DNA of 55,013 nucleotides from Aquimarina aquimarini (lineage in GTDB: Bacteria; Bacteroidota; Bacteroidia; Flavobacteriales; Flavobacteriaceae), in NCBI RefSeq assembly GCF_900299535.1, contig NZ_OMKE01000021.1, positions 1 through 55,013 of the forward strand, read 5' to 3'. Numbering within the stretch: the stretch's first letter is position 1; each line of letters starts with the position of its first letter. The notes below the pieces were generated by a model. It had not been told where the DNA came from, searched no databases, and was given only the letters and a program-made list of their open reading frames with translations. Of the stretch, positions 44,133 to 52,692 are shown piece after piece. Both the position numbers and the translations under genes were made by a program.

Positions 44133-46715
44133 ATGAATAAATTCGGGTTGAAACACTTTCTGACAAAAATATTATTAATTACGCTAACTATCGCTTTTTT
44201 ATTTTCATGTAATGCGGTAAAAAGAGTACCAGAAAAAAAGTACCTACTAGACAGCAATCAAATTTTTGTTGATAGTACTAAAAGTAAGGACCCTAAATTA
44301 TACAGTCAATTATACCAAAAACCAAATATCAAACTACTAGGAATCCCTATTAGATTACACATCTATAATCTTGCCAGAACAAATCAAGATTCACTGTATC
44401 AAGATTGGCTTACCAGAACACCAAATCGAGAAAAAAAATTAACAAAATTTCTATCTAAAAAACAAGTAGACCGATTAGGTGTAGGATTGCACCGTATTAA
44501 TGAGTGGCTCAAAAGCACAGGAGAACCTCCTTCTATAATAAACGAATCCAAAGTCAAACGTTCTGTAAAAAGACTTCAGTCATATTATTGGAACAATGGA
44601 TGGTTTAACAATGAAATAGATTATAAAATTACAAAAGAGGAGGATAAAAAAGCTTCTGTAGATTATTTTGTAAAACCTCATCATCCTTATTTTATTGATT
44701 CTCTAAACACCAAAATTGCTTCTAAAGTTGCAGACTCTATATACCAGCTTCATATAAACAAATCTGCTATCATTTCTGGACAACAATACAAAACTCTGGA
44801 TCTAGAATCTGAACGCGAACGACTAACCTCTCTATATAGAAACTCAGGATTATTTCATTTTGAGAAACAGTTTATAAAATTTGATGCCGATACTATTGGC
44901 ACCAACCATAAAGTAAATCTTAATCTATTAATAAAAAATCGCCCTGTTACCATTGGAGACTCTACTACCAGAACCCCTTTTAAGGTACACAAAATAAGCA
45001 AAGTAAATGTTTTTACCGATTACTCTTATCAAAACAGAAATCAAAAACCTAAAGATAGCACTTCATACAAAGGCTATCATATATATGGTTTTGATAAGAT
45101 AAAATATACTCGCAAAGCAATCACTAATTCTGTCTTAATTACTCCTGGTGAAATTTTTAGAGATAAAGATCGCACACTTACTCATAATCAAATCAACAAC
45201 CTAAGAACGTTTAAATATCCAAACATAAGGTATGAGAACGATCCAAAAGATCCAACAGGAAAAAACCTTGTTGCCAATATTCTATTAACTCCTAGAAAAA
45301 AATATAGCACCAATATAGATTTTGATATCTCAACTTCAAACATCCAAGCTTTTGGTATTGGTTTTGGAGGCTCTCTTCTAATACGCAATGTTTTTGGAGG
45401 GGCTGAAATTTTAGAGATTTCTGCGAGAGGAAGTATTGGTTCCTCTAGTGATGCTGTAGATGGAGGAGAGAAGTTCTTTAATATATCTGAAGTAGGTACT
45501 GATGTAAAACTAACTTTCCCTAAATTAATATTCCCTATAAAAACTAATAAAATTATTCCCAAATACATGTCTCCTGTTACCAATCTTATTTTTGGGATGA
45601 ATGTTCAACAAAACATTGGCCTTGATAAACAGAATGCCACAGGAGTCTTTAATTATAGATGGAAACCTAATAACATAGTAACTAATCAGCTTGATATTGT
45701 AAATGTACAGTATGTTAGAAACCTAAACACTAGCAATTACTTCAATATCTATAATGCTTCCTATAACAAACTAAACAATATTGCCAATCAAGTTCTTGAG
45801 CCAAATTCTGCATTCTTTTCTCAACCAAATGATGGCGTTTCTACCTCATTAAGTATTCCTGGAGGCGCTAATGGGTTTATTGCTCAATCGCTAAGTCCAA
45901 ATCCTAATTCTGATTTAATTGCTAGTCAAATACAAGAAATACGCAATATCAATGAACGAAAAGTTCGCCTTACTGAAGACAACTTAATTTTTGCTTCTAG
46001 CTACACATACACAAAAAACAATAGAGAAAACTTATACGACGAAAGCTATTCTAGATTCAGAGCAAAAGTAGAACTCGCAGGAAATGTACTAAGTACTATT
46101 TCTAATATTGCTAGCTTAAAAGAAAATTCTAATGATCGTTTTGAAATATTTGGTGTTGAGTTCTCTCAATATGCAAAAACAGAACTGGATTATATAAAAC
46201 ATTGGGATCTGGGAAGAAAAAATATAATTGCTTTTAGAGCATTTGGTGGTATTGCGATTCCTTACGGCAATGCCAATAGCATTCCTTTTGCAAGAAGTTT
46301 CTTTGGAGGAGGACCTAATGATAACCGAGCATGGCTAGTCTATGATTTAGGACCAGGAAGTAGTGGCGGAAGAGATGAATTTAATGAAGCTAATATGAAG
46401 ATTGCATTAAATGCAGAGTATCGTTATAATATTTTAGGGTCTCTACATGGAGCATTATTTATTGATGCTGGCAATATTTGGAACGCTCTTGATAGTGTAG
46501 AAGAAGAAGATGCTGTCTTTTCTAGACTGGATGACATACAAGAAATAGCTGTTGGAACTGGTTTTGGGTTTCGGTACGACTTTAACTTTTTTGTTCTAAG
46601 GCTTGATGTTGGCTTCAAGACATTTAACCCTGCTAGTGATGAAGACAAAAGATGGTTTAAGGGATATAATTTTTCTGAGGCCGTCTATAATTTTGGAATC
46701 AATTATCCATTTTAA
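44133..46715 (+). CDS. tamL: TamL-type BamA/TamA-family outer-membrane lipoprotein
   Basis: This 860-residue protein has a lipoprotein signal with lipobox LFSC (Cys26), followed by NAVKRVPEKKYLLDSN, the usual start of the Bacteroidota TamL proteins. Residues ~30-400 hold POTRA-like repeats (for example PVTIGDSTT, YTRKAITNSVLITPGEIFRDKD). A 16-strand Omp85 barrel fills ~405-860, with the RAFGGIAIPYGN, FARSFFGGGPNDNRAW lid motif and the terminal YNFGINYPF. TamL acts in outer-membrane protein insertion, normally with TamB; no tamB is adjacent. A second BamA-like role is the alternative. Confidence 0.88.
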   Translation: MNKFGLKHFLTKILLITLTIAFLFSCNAVKRVPEKKYLLDSNQIFVDSTKSKDPKLYSQLYQKPNIKLLGIPIRLHIYNLARTNQDSLYQDWLTRTPNREKKLTKFLSKKQVDRLGVGLHRINEWLKSTGEPPSIINESKVKRSVKRLQSYYWNNGWFNNEIDYKITKEEDKKASVDYFVKPHHPYFIDSLNTKIASKVADSIYQLHINKSAIISGQQYKTLDLESERERLTSLYRNSGLFHFEKQFIKFDADTIGTNHKVNLNLLIKNRPVTIGDSTTRTPFKVHKISKVNVFTDYSYQNRNQKPKDSTSYKGYHIYGFDKIKYTRKAITNSVLITPGEIFRDKDRTLTHNQINNLRTFKYPNIRYENDPKDPTGKNLVANILLTPRKKYSTNIDFDISTSNIQAFGIGFGGSLLIRNVFGGAEILEISARGSIGSSSDAVDGGEKFFNISEVGTDVKLTFPKLIFPIKTNKIIPKYMSPVTNLIFGMNVQQNIGLDKQNATGVFNYRWKPNNIVTNQLDIVNVQYVRNLNTSNYFNIYNASYNKLNNIANQVLEPNSAFFSQPNDGVSTSLSIPGGANGFIAQSLSPNPNSDLIASQIQEIRNINERKVRLTEDNLIFASSYTYTKNNRENLYDESYSRFRAKVELAGNVLSTISNIASLKENSNDRFEIFGVEFSQYAKTELDYIKHWDLGRKNIIAFRAFGGIAIPYGNANSIPFARSFFGGGPNDNRAWLVYDLGPGSSGGRDEFNEANMKIALNAEYRYNILGSLHGALFIDAGNIWNALDSVEEEDAVFSRLDDIQEIAVGTGFGFRYDFNFFVLRLDVGFKTFNPASDEDKRWFKGYNFSEAVYNFGINYPF

Positions 46716-46833
46716 TTCTTATCAATCAAATAATACAAGTATAAAAACCTAATTGCTTTTTACTTAAAAATCAATAGATTAGCACCAATACCCAATGATT
46801 CTTCTAATCGTGTCGGTTTCTGTATTATTTTAC

Positions 46834-46841
46834 TATTTTTG
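46834..46841 (+). promoter_or_regulatory. -7 element upstream of fbaA
   Basis: An exact TATTTTTG lies 25 nt before the ATG at 46867. The -33 TTG is not seen. Confidence 0.45.
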
Positions 46842-46866
46842 TAGCCTTATAAACCAAAACTAAATT

Positions 46867-47934
46867 ATGAGTCACAACATCAAACCAGGAGTTGCTACAG
46901 GAGACGAAGTGCAGGCTATTTTTAAATATGCCAAGGAAAAAGCATTTGCGTTACCTGCAGTTAATGTAATCGGTTCTAATTCGATTAATGCAGTTTTAGA
47001 AACTGCTGCAGATTTAAATTCTCCTGTTATCATTCAATTTTCTAATGGTGGCGCCCAATTTAATGCAGGAAAAGGGCTGTCTAATGAGAATCAAAAATCT
47101 GCAATAGCGGGAGCTGTTGCAGGAGCTAAACATGTACATTTAATGGCAGAGGCCTATGGGGTACCTGTAATTTTGCATACTGACCACTGTGCAAAAAAAC
47201 TACTACCTTGGATTGACGGTTTATTAGATGCTGGAGAAATCTTTTACAAAGAAACAGGAAAACCATTGTATAGTTCTCATATGATCGATTTGTCTGAAGA
47301 GTCAATCGAAGAAAATATAGAGATTTGTAAAGAATACTTAGCTCGTATGAGTAAAATGGGTATGACTTTAGAAATAGAACTAGGAATCACTGGTGGAGAA
47401 GAAGACGGAGTAGACAACAGTGATGTAGATGACTCTAAGTTATACACACAACCAGAAGAAGTTGCCTATGCATATGAAGAGCTAAGCAAAGTAAGTGATA
47501 AATTTACGGTAGCTGCTGCTTTTGGTAATGTACATGGTGTATACAAACCTGGTAATGTAAAATTAACACCTAAAATTCTTAAAAATTCTCAGGAACATAT
47601 TTCAGAAAAATATGGAGTCGAACATAACCACATCGATTTTGTATTTCATGGAGGAAGTGGATCTACACTAGAGGAGATTAGAGAAGCAATTGGATATGGT
47701 GTTATTAAAATGAATATTGATACTGATCTTCAGTTTGCCTTTAATGAAGGGATTCGTGATTATATGACAAATAATATCGAATACTTAAAGACGCAAATAG
47801 GAAACCCTGATGGGTCTGAAGAGCCTAATAAAAAATATTATGATCCTAGAAAATGGTTAAGAGAAGGTGAAGTCACTTTCAAAAACCGTCTAAAAAAGGC
47901 ATTCGAGGATTTAAATAATGTAAACACATTATAA
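46867..47934 (+). CDS. fbaA: Class II fructose-bisphosphate aldolase
   Basis: This 355-residue Zn2+-dependent aldolase splits fructose 1,6-bisphosphate in glycolysis. The motifs are VIIQFSNGGAQFNAGKG, VILHTDHCAKKLLPWIDG (zinc His and catalytic Asp), SSHMIDLSEESIEENIEI, LEIELGITGGEEDGVDN, AAFGNVHGVYKPGNVKL, DFVFHGGSGSTLEEI and KMNIDTDLQFAF. The length and the TGGEEDGVDN loop place it with the FbaA (class IIA) group. A terminator follows it, before accD. Confidence 0.97.
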   Translation: MSHNIKPGVATGDEVQAIFKYAKEKAFALPAVNVIGSNSINAVLETAADLNSPVIIQFSNGGAQFNAGKGLSNENQKSAIAGAVAGAKHVHLMAEAYGVPVILHTDHCAKKLLPWIDGLLDAGEIFYKETGKPLYSSHMIDLSEESIEENIEICKEYLARMSKMGMTLEIELGITGGEEDGVDNSDVDDSKLYTQPEEVAYAYEELSKVSDKFTVAAAFGNVHGVYKPGNVKLTPKILKNSQEHISEKYGVEHNHIDFVFHGGSGSTLEEIREAIGYGVIKMNIDTDLQFAFNEGIRDYMTNNIEYLKTQIGNPDGSEEPNKKYYDPRKWLREGEVTFKNRLKKAFEDLNNVNTL

Positions 47935-47946
47935 CTATTGAAAACC

Positions 47947-47983
47947 AAAGCTGAAACTCATTTATGACGTTTCAGCTTTTTTT
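47947..47983 (+). terminator. Terminator after fbaA
   Basis: An 11-bp stem (AAAGCTGAAAC, 47947-47957, with 47969-47979) is followed by a T-run to 47983. The accD ATG is only 13 bp further, so part of the transcription may read through. Confidence 0.85.
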
Positions 47984-47995
47984 AATTATAACTTT

Positions 47996-48853
47996 ATGGC
48001 TTGGTTTAAGAGAACACAAAAAGGTATACAGACCGCTACCGAAGATAAAAAAGATGTCCCTAAAGGACTTTGGTACAAATCTCCTACAGGAAAAATTGTA
48101 GATGCAGAACAACTTGAAAAAAACTTCTATGTAAGCCCAGAAGATGGGTATCATGTGAGAATAGGTAGTAAAGAATATTTCGAGATATTATTTGACGACA
48201 ATAAATTCAAAGAACTTGATAAAAATATTACTTCAAAAGACCCTCTTAAATTCGAAGACAAAAAGAAATATGTCGATCGTATCAAAGAAGCACAAGAAAA
48301 AACAAACCTTAAAGATGCTGTAAGAACAGCTGTAGGAAAATCTTATGGTAAAGATTTAGTTATTGCTTGTATGGATTTTTCTTTTATAGGAGGATCAATG
48401 GGAAGCGTTGTAGGTGAAAAAATTGCCCGTGCTGCCGACTATTCACTCAAACACAAAGTTCCTTTTATGATTATTTCTAAATCAGGAGGTGCTCGTATGA
48501 TGGAAGCTGCATTATCATTAATGCAATTAGCAAAGACATCTGCAAAACTAGCACAATTAGCTGATGCTGGAATACCATATATATCATTATGTACAGATCC
48601 AACAACAGGAGGTACTACTGCCTCTTTTGCAATGCTAGGTGATATCAATATTGCCGAACCTGGAGCCTTAATCGGTTTTGCAGGTCCTCGTATTGTAAGA
48701 GATACTACAGGAAAAGAATTACCAGAAGGTTTCCAAACTTCTGAGTTCCTAAAAGAACATGGGTTTCTTGATTTTATAACCCCAAGACATGAATTAAAAC
48801 AAAAGATAAATTTGTACTTAGATTTGATTCTAAACAGACCTTTAGCAAATTAA
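47996..48853 (+). CDS. accD: Acetyl-CoA carboxylase carboxyltransferase subunit beta, without zinc-ribbon cysteines
   Basis: This 285-residue protein matches AccD over its length, which with AccA transfers CO2 from biotin to acetyl-CoA to make malonyl-CoA. The start [11 protein letters not shown] and the crotonase-fold motifs ([75 protein letters not shown]) are clear. The N-terminal zinc ribbon of the family normally has two CxxC pairs; here they read SPTG (29-32) and SPED (47-50), so no zinc can be bound there. I recall the same change in other flavobacteria. Confidence 0.95.
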   Translation: MAWFKRTQKGIQTATEDKKDVPKGLWYKSPTGKIVDAEQLEKNFYVSPEDGYHVRIGSKEYFEILFDDNKFKELDKNITSKDPLKFEDKKKYVDRIKEAQEKTNLKDAVRTAVGKSYGKDLVIACMDFSFIGGSMGSVVGEKIARAADYSLKHKVPFMIISKSGGARMMEAALSLMQLAKTSAKLAQLADAGIPYISLCTDPTTGGTTASFAMLGDINIAEPGALIGFAGPRIVRDTTGKELPEGFQTSEFLKEHGFLDFITPRHELKQKINLYLDLILNRPLAN

Positions 48854-48876
48854 ATATATTACTTTTATATAGTAGC

Positions 48877-48902
48877 AACCCGGCTTTATGCCGGGTTTTT
48901 TA
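48877..48902 (+). terminator. Terminator after accD
   Basis: An 8-bp GC-rich stem (AACCCGGC, 48877-48884, with 48890-48897) and a 5-nt loop are followed by a T-run. It lies 23 bp after the accD stop. Confidence 0.9.
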
Positions 48903-49102
48903 TTGACAACATCACAAAACCAGTGATTTCCCCCTTTCTAAAAGGGATATTAAACTCTTACTTATCAACTATTTATCTTATATTTTTGCTACCTAAAGCA
49001 TTTAGATAATAAGAGAAATATTATTTTCTCATCTATAGCTTCCTCCCCTTATCATAGTCCCCTATCTAGAATTTTACTCATAATTCGAAAAATAATAAGA
49101 CC

Positions 49103-51973
49103 ATGAAAAGAAGCACTCTTATCACGAAATCTGATTCATATATTTTAAAATCAAAACTTCTACCTCATAGAAGACGCAATACACTTAAGACCTTACTCAC
49201 CAAACCAGAGATTACAGACCCAAATAATTACAATAAAAACACGTTCAAAAACCTACTTGAAGATTTGCAAAGTGTAGGAATCTCTTCATTACAATTCTTG
49301 AACTCACTATCCAATTATGAATTAAATGATATTTCAGAAATCATTGGCTACCTTAATATTGTAACCAATAAAAAAGACTATCATCCTGAAAACCTGTTGT
49401 TACACTATAAACTACTAAGTATAATTCCTTCTAAACACTATAAAGCGTTATCAAAATTTATCAAAGAGAGTTATTACAATAGTAGTTTTTCTGAAGATAC
49501 AATAGCTTTTATTAAAAGTGAAAAAATAACAAGAGTTATTGATGAAGTTTTATTTCAATATATGGGGTTATTATCTGGTAAAACAGAGTCCCTCTCAAAA
49601 AACATCAATCTTACATTGCGAAGTAAAATACGATTATTGGAATCAATTGGATCATTTCTATCAGAAGATCCTACTATTGGTATTTATTTTCAAAAAATCA
49701 GCACTTATGGAGACTTACATTCCTATTATAAAAATGACAAAATCATCCAAGAAGTATTAAGAAAAATATCTTATAAAGGCTATGACACAGATTATATAGT
49801 TTTCAACTCTTCTTTAATTCAAAGTATTGGCCCCAGTAAACTAGAAAAACAAACTGAATGGGATATAAGATTACTAGACATTATCAAAAAAATATTGGGA
49901 GGTAAAAACGAAAAACCAGAAATAGACATTAAACAAAATAGAAACAAATTATTCAATACAATCAAAGAACCTTATTCTTTACTCAAAGAGAAAAAAGATA
50001 AAAATGCAGCTTTAGAAATCATTCATTGTATTACCCCTGCCCTAGACAAAGGTCATTCTATATTAAAAAAACAAGATGATTTTAATGATGAAACTCAAAT
50101 CAACAATCTTAAGTTAGAATTAGACTACCTCAAAGACATTCTTCAAAATTATGATGGTGAACTCCCAAAACCAAGAAAACTATATGCAACCCGAAGTTCA
50201 AAAAGCTTACCAGAATTACTGTTTGATAACAAGCGATTATCTTGCTGTATATTCAAGCCTTCAGGGCTTTTTCATGGAGAGATAACACGTTTAGCTCTTA
50301 ACCCAACAACCCCAATCATTGAATTTTGGCTGGAACCTTATCAGGAATTTCTAGGAATAGCCACATTGTACCTAGGAGTAAACAAATCTGATCAAAAAAC
50401 TATATTAGTAGATACGGTAGAGTATGATAATCGCCTTCTTGAATTAAGAGGTAATAATGGTACTATGAAATTTATTCTAAACTCAATAGTAATTGATGCT
50501 CACCAAGCAGGAAGTAAAAAAGTAATTGTCTTTGCCGCTCCCTATGGCAAACCAATAAATTTTGTTAACTACATAAAAAACCATAGAGAGAAACAATCTA
50601 GCATCACATATCATAAAGAGTACTATTTTGAGTCTGTAGATCCCAACAACACAGCTCTTCATTCTTCTTACACCTCCAAACATCACTACACCGTTGCTCT
50701 AGGGTATAATGTTCCATTAAAAGGCATTATAGATTATGGTTTTACTCAAGTTGGCATAAACAAAGTAGAGAAACTAAAGGATGGAAATACAGGAGTATTT
50801 GAAATCGATGTAGATGCTTTTATTAAAGAAAATAAATTAACCACACAGATCCCTAAAAAAGAAAAAACGAGTTTTTATAATCCAGCAATGTCAATTGATT
50901 GCCGTCCTGATTATCATGAAATGACCATTAAAGAAAGAAAAAAAGAAGTCATCGATGAATACACCATCACACTTGGTAAAAAAATTTCTAACCCTTCCAT
51001 TGAAATTATTGACAAAACATTTGATGATGCATTAATAGACAAACTCATGTCTATTGAAAAAAGTTCTTTCTCTAATGAATTAAGATACTGCTCTGATGAT
51101 ATTAAAAAAAGACTGCAACAAAAAGCATCTCAAATACTAATGATTTATGAGAACAAAACACCTATTGGCTTTATTTTGTCCTACATAAGTCCATACCTAC
51201 CAAATGACATTATATATCTAGACACTATAGGTATAATTGCAGAAAAACAAAATCTAGGGTTAGGACAAATTGTATTGCAGTTATATTCAAAGCTTTCACT
51301 TTTTGAAGGTTTCTCGCAAATATATGTTCTTACAGAAAAAGGAAATAATTCTGAAAACCTACTTAAATTTTATAAAAAGAATGGATTTGAAGTAACTTCT
51401 AATTATTCAAAATCAAACAGCAATCTTTTAATCAAATCACTTTCATTAAAAATACCAGAAAACACAGTCTATTTTGATCTGTTAAAAAAAGAACTTGTAG
51501 CCAACTTAAAAAATACCATTGCATCTCCTGAAGTAGAGATATTATTAAATTTAGACCACAATGCGCTTCAAACAGTTATTGATCTTGAAAAAGAATTTGA
51601 TGTTGATTTACGATATAACAAAGAAGAATTAAAAGAAAGATCAAAGTACAACGATATATTTCTTGCTATTATAAAAGATAACAATATCCCCATTGCATCG
51701 AGCTTATGTTATTACGACCCTTCTTTATTAGATCACACTATATTTTTTGACACCATGTGTATCAGAAAAAAATACCAATCCAAAGGAATCGGTAAATTGA
51801 TTGTAAAAAGTATGCTGCGTATTTCTAAACTATCAAAATATTCTCAGGCTTTATTCTACTGTAAAACACATAGCAAAGAAGGAATCAATCTCATAGAGTT
51901 TTATAAAAAACTAGGAGCAAGAGTAGTAGAGGTCTTAGAGACTAAAACCAAAATGATATTTCCTGTTCAATAA
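49103..51973 (+). CDS. Large orphan protein with two C-terminal GNAT acetyltransferase domains and a third possible GNAT-like module
   Basis: This 956-residue protein has no signal peptide or membrane helix. Residues 1-355 are helical, with no recognised family. Residues ~360-560 hold an alpha/beta module (GIATLYLGV, ILVDTVEYD, a helix, KKVIVFAAPYGKP, INFVNYIKN) whose order of elements resembles a degenerate GNAT fold. Residues ~629-784 form a clear GNAT domain with the acetyl-CoA loop QNLGLG (716-721) and LLKFYKKNGFE. Residues ~808-956 form a second, with QSKGIG (892-897) and LIEFYKKLGARVVE. The substrate is unknown. The gene lies alone between the accD terminator and rpsO, flanked by ~230-250 bp on both sides, and looks like an accessory insertion in a housekeeping stretch. 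Confidence 0.8.
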   Translation: MKRSTLITKSDSYILKSKLLPHRRRNTLKTLLTKPEITDPNNYNKNTFKNLLEDLQSVGISSLQFLNSLSNYELNDISEIIGYLNIVTNKKDYHPENLLLHYKLLSIIPSKHYKALSKFIKESYYNSSFSEDTIAFIKSEKITRVIDEVLFQYMGLLSGKTESLSKNINLTLRSKIRLLESIGSFLSEDPTIGIYFQKISTYGDLHSYYKNDKIIQEVLRKISYKGYDTDYIVFNSSLIQSIGPSKLEKQTEWDIRLLDIIKKILGGKNEKPEIDIKQNRNKLFNTIKEPYSLLKEKKDKNAALEIIHCITPALDKGHSILKKQDDFNDETQINNLKLELDYLKDILQNYDGELPKPRKLYATRSSKSLPELLFDNKRLSCCIFKPSGLFHGEITRLALNPTTPIIEFWLEPYQEFLGIATLYLGVNKSDQKTILVDTVEYDNRLLELRGNNGTMKFILNSIVIDAHQAGSKKVIVFAAPYGKPINFVNYIKNHREKQSSITYHKEYYFESVDPNNTALHSSYTSKHHYTVALGYNVPLKGIIDYGFTQVGINKVEKLKDGNTGVFEIDVDAFIKENKLTTQIPKKEKTSFYNPAMSIDCRPDYHEMTIKERKKEVIDEYTITLGKKISNPSIEIIDKTFDDALIDKLMSIEKSSFSNELRYCSDDIKKRLQQKASQILMIYENKTPIGFILSYISPYLPNDIIYLDTIGIIAEKQNLGLGQIVLQLYSKLSLFEGFSQIYVLTEKGNNSENLLKFYKKNGFEVTSNYSKSNSNLLIKSLSLKIPENTVYFDLLKKELVANLKNTIASPEVEILLNLDHNALQTVIDLEKEFDVDLRYNKEELKERSKYNDIFLAIIKDNNIPIASSLCYYDPSLLDHTIFFDTMCIRKKYQSKGIGKLIVKSMLRISKLSKYSQALFYCKTHSKEGINLIEFYKKLGARVVEVLETKTKMIFPVQ

Positions 51974-52138
51974 ATTTTATTACAACACATTATCAAAAAG
52001 AGAATGTATCAAACATTAATAAATCGTTTTATAGTCACTACTTTAAAACCATCACTGATAGCATTTTATAATCTGTATAGTTATTAATAAGCTTCGCCAT
52101 TTTTTGACATAAGATGTAAATCATAATTCAAAAAACAC

Positions 52139-52146
52139 TATATTTG
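52139..52146 (+). promoter_or_regulatory. -7 element upstream of rpsO
   Basis: An exact TATATTTG gives a ~50-nt leader before the ATG at 52201. It also shows that the frame upstream to 52144 is not coding. Confidence 0.5.
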
Positions 52147-52200
52147 CACGCTGATAGCAAAACGTTATCAATACATAAAAATCATTTAAATAATATTGGA

Positions 52201-52470
52201 ATGTATTTAACAAAAGAAGTTAAAGAAGAAATTTTTTCAAAACACGGTAAGACAAAAAGCGATACTGGTTCAGCAGAAGGTCAGATTGCATTGTTTACAC
52301 ACAGAATTACTCACCTTACTGAGCACTTAAAAAAGAATCGTAAAGATTATAATACAGAGCGTTCTTTAGTAAAACTAGTAGGTAAACGTAGAGACTTGCT
52401 TGACTACCTTAACAAGAAACATATCATGAGATATCGTGCTATTGTAAAAGAATTAGGATTGAGAAAGTAA
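52201..52470 (+). CDS. rpsO: 30S ribosomal protein S15
   Basis: This 89-residue protein is the normal length of S15, which binds 16S rRNA near helix 22. MYLTKEVKEEIFSKHGKTKSDTGSAEGQIALFTHRITHLTEHLKKNRKDYNTERSL and LVGKRRDLLDYLNKKHIMRYRAIVKELGLRK are the family signature. The frame is open further upstream, but the ATG at 52201 gives the family start. pnp follows after a terminator; the rpsO-pnp order is common in bacteria. Confidence 0.97.
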   Translation: MYLTKEVKEEIFSKHGKTKSDTGSAEGQIALFTHRITHLTEHLKKNRKDYNTERSLVKLVGKRRDLLDYLNKKHIMRYRAIVKELGLRK

Positions 52471-52474
52471 TAAA

Positions 52475-52500
52475 AGAGAGGCTGCGCGCCTCTTTTTTTT
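52475..52500 (+). terminator. Terminator after rpsO
   Basis: The stem AGAGGC (52477-52482) / GCCTCT (52488-52493) with a TGCGC loop, extended by A/T pairs, is followed by eight T. It lies 6 bp after the stop. Confidence 0.88.
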
Positions 52501-52562
52501 ATTGTAATAAATTAAAAAACATCTATTCTTTTTCAGAAGTTTAGATGCATGCCTTAGTTTTT

Positions 52563-52629
52563 CATTGGTTGCGCAATTACTACAACAACAACACAACCTT
52601 GTCCGTCCAAGTAAGACGGAAAACCAATG
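52563..52629 (+). promoter_or_regulatory. Possible structured leader of pnp
   Basis: An outer 8-bp inverted repeat (CATTGGTT at 52563-52570 with 52622-52629) encloses an inner hairpin (CCGTC at 52603-52607 with GACGG at 52615-52619). It lies 63 bp before the pnp ATG. In enterobacteria, pnp is autoregulated through a leader hairpin cut by RNase III; a similar role here is only a guess. Confidence 0.35.
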
Positions 52630-52692
52630 TTTAATTAACTATATCAGATTTTATCTATATGATTAAAACTGATATGTTAGAATCAAAAAAAT

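Noticed and set aside
45188..45583. 131-codon - strand frame inside tamL
   Set aside because: The tamL reading frame is intact and conserved through this stretch.
52144..52200. Upstream extension of rpsO
   Set aside because: It runs through the promoter -7 box, and the S15 family starts at the ATG at 52201.
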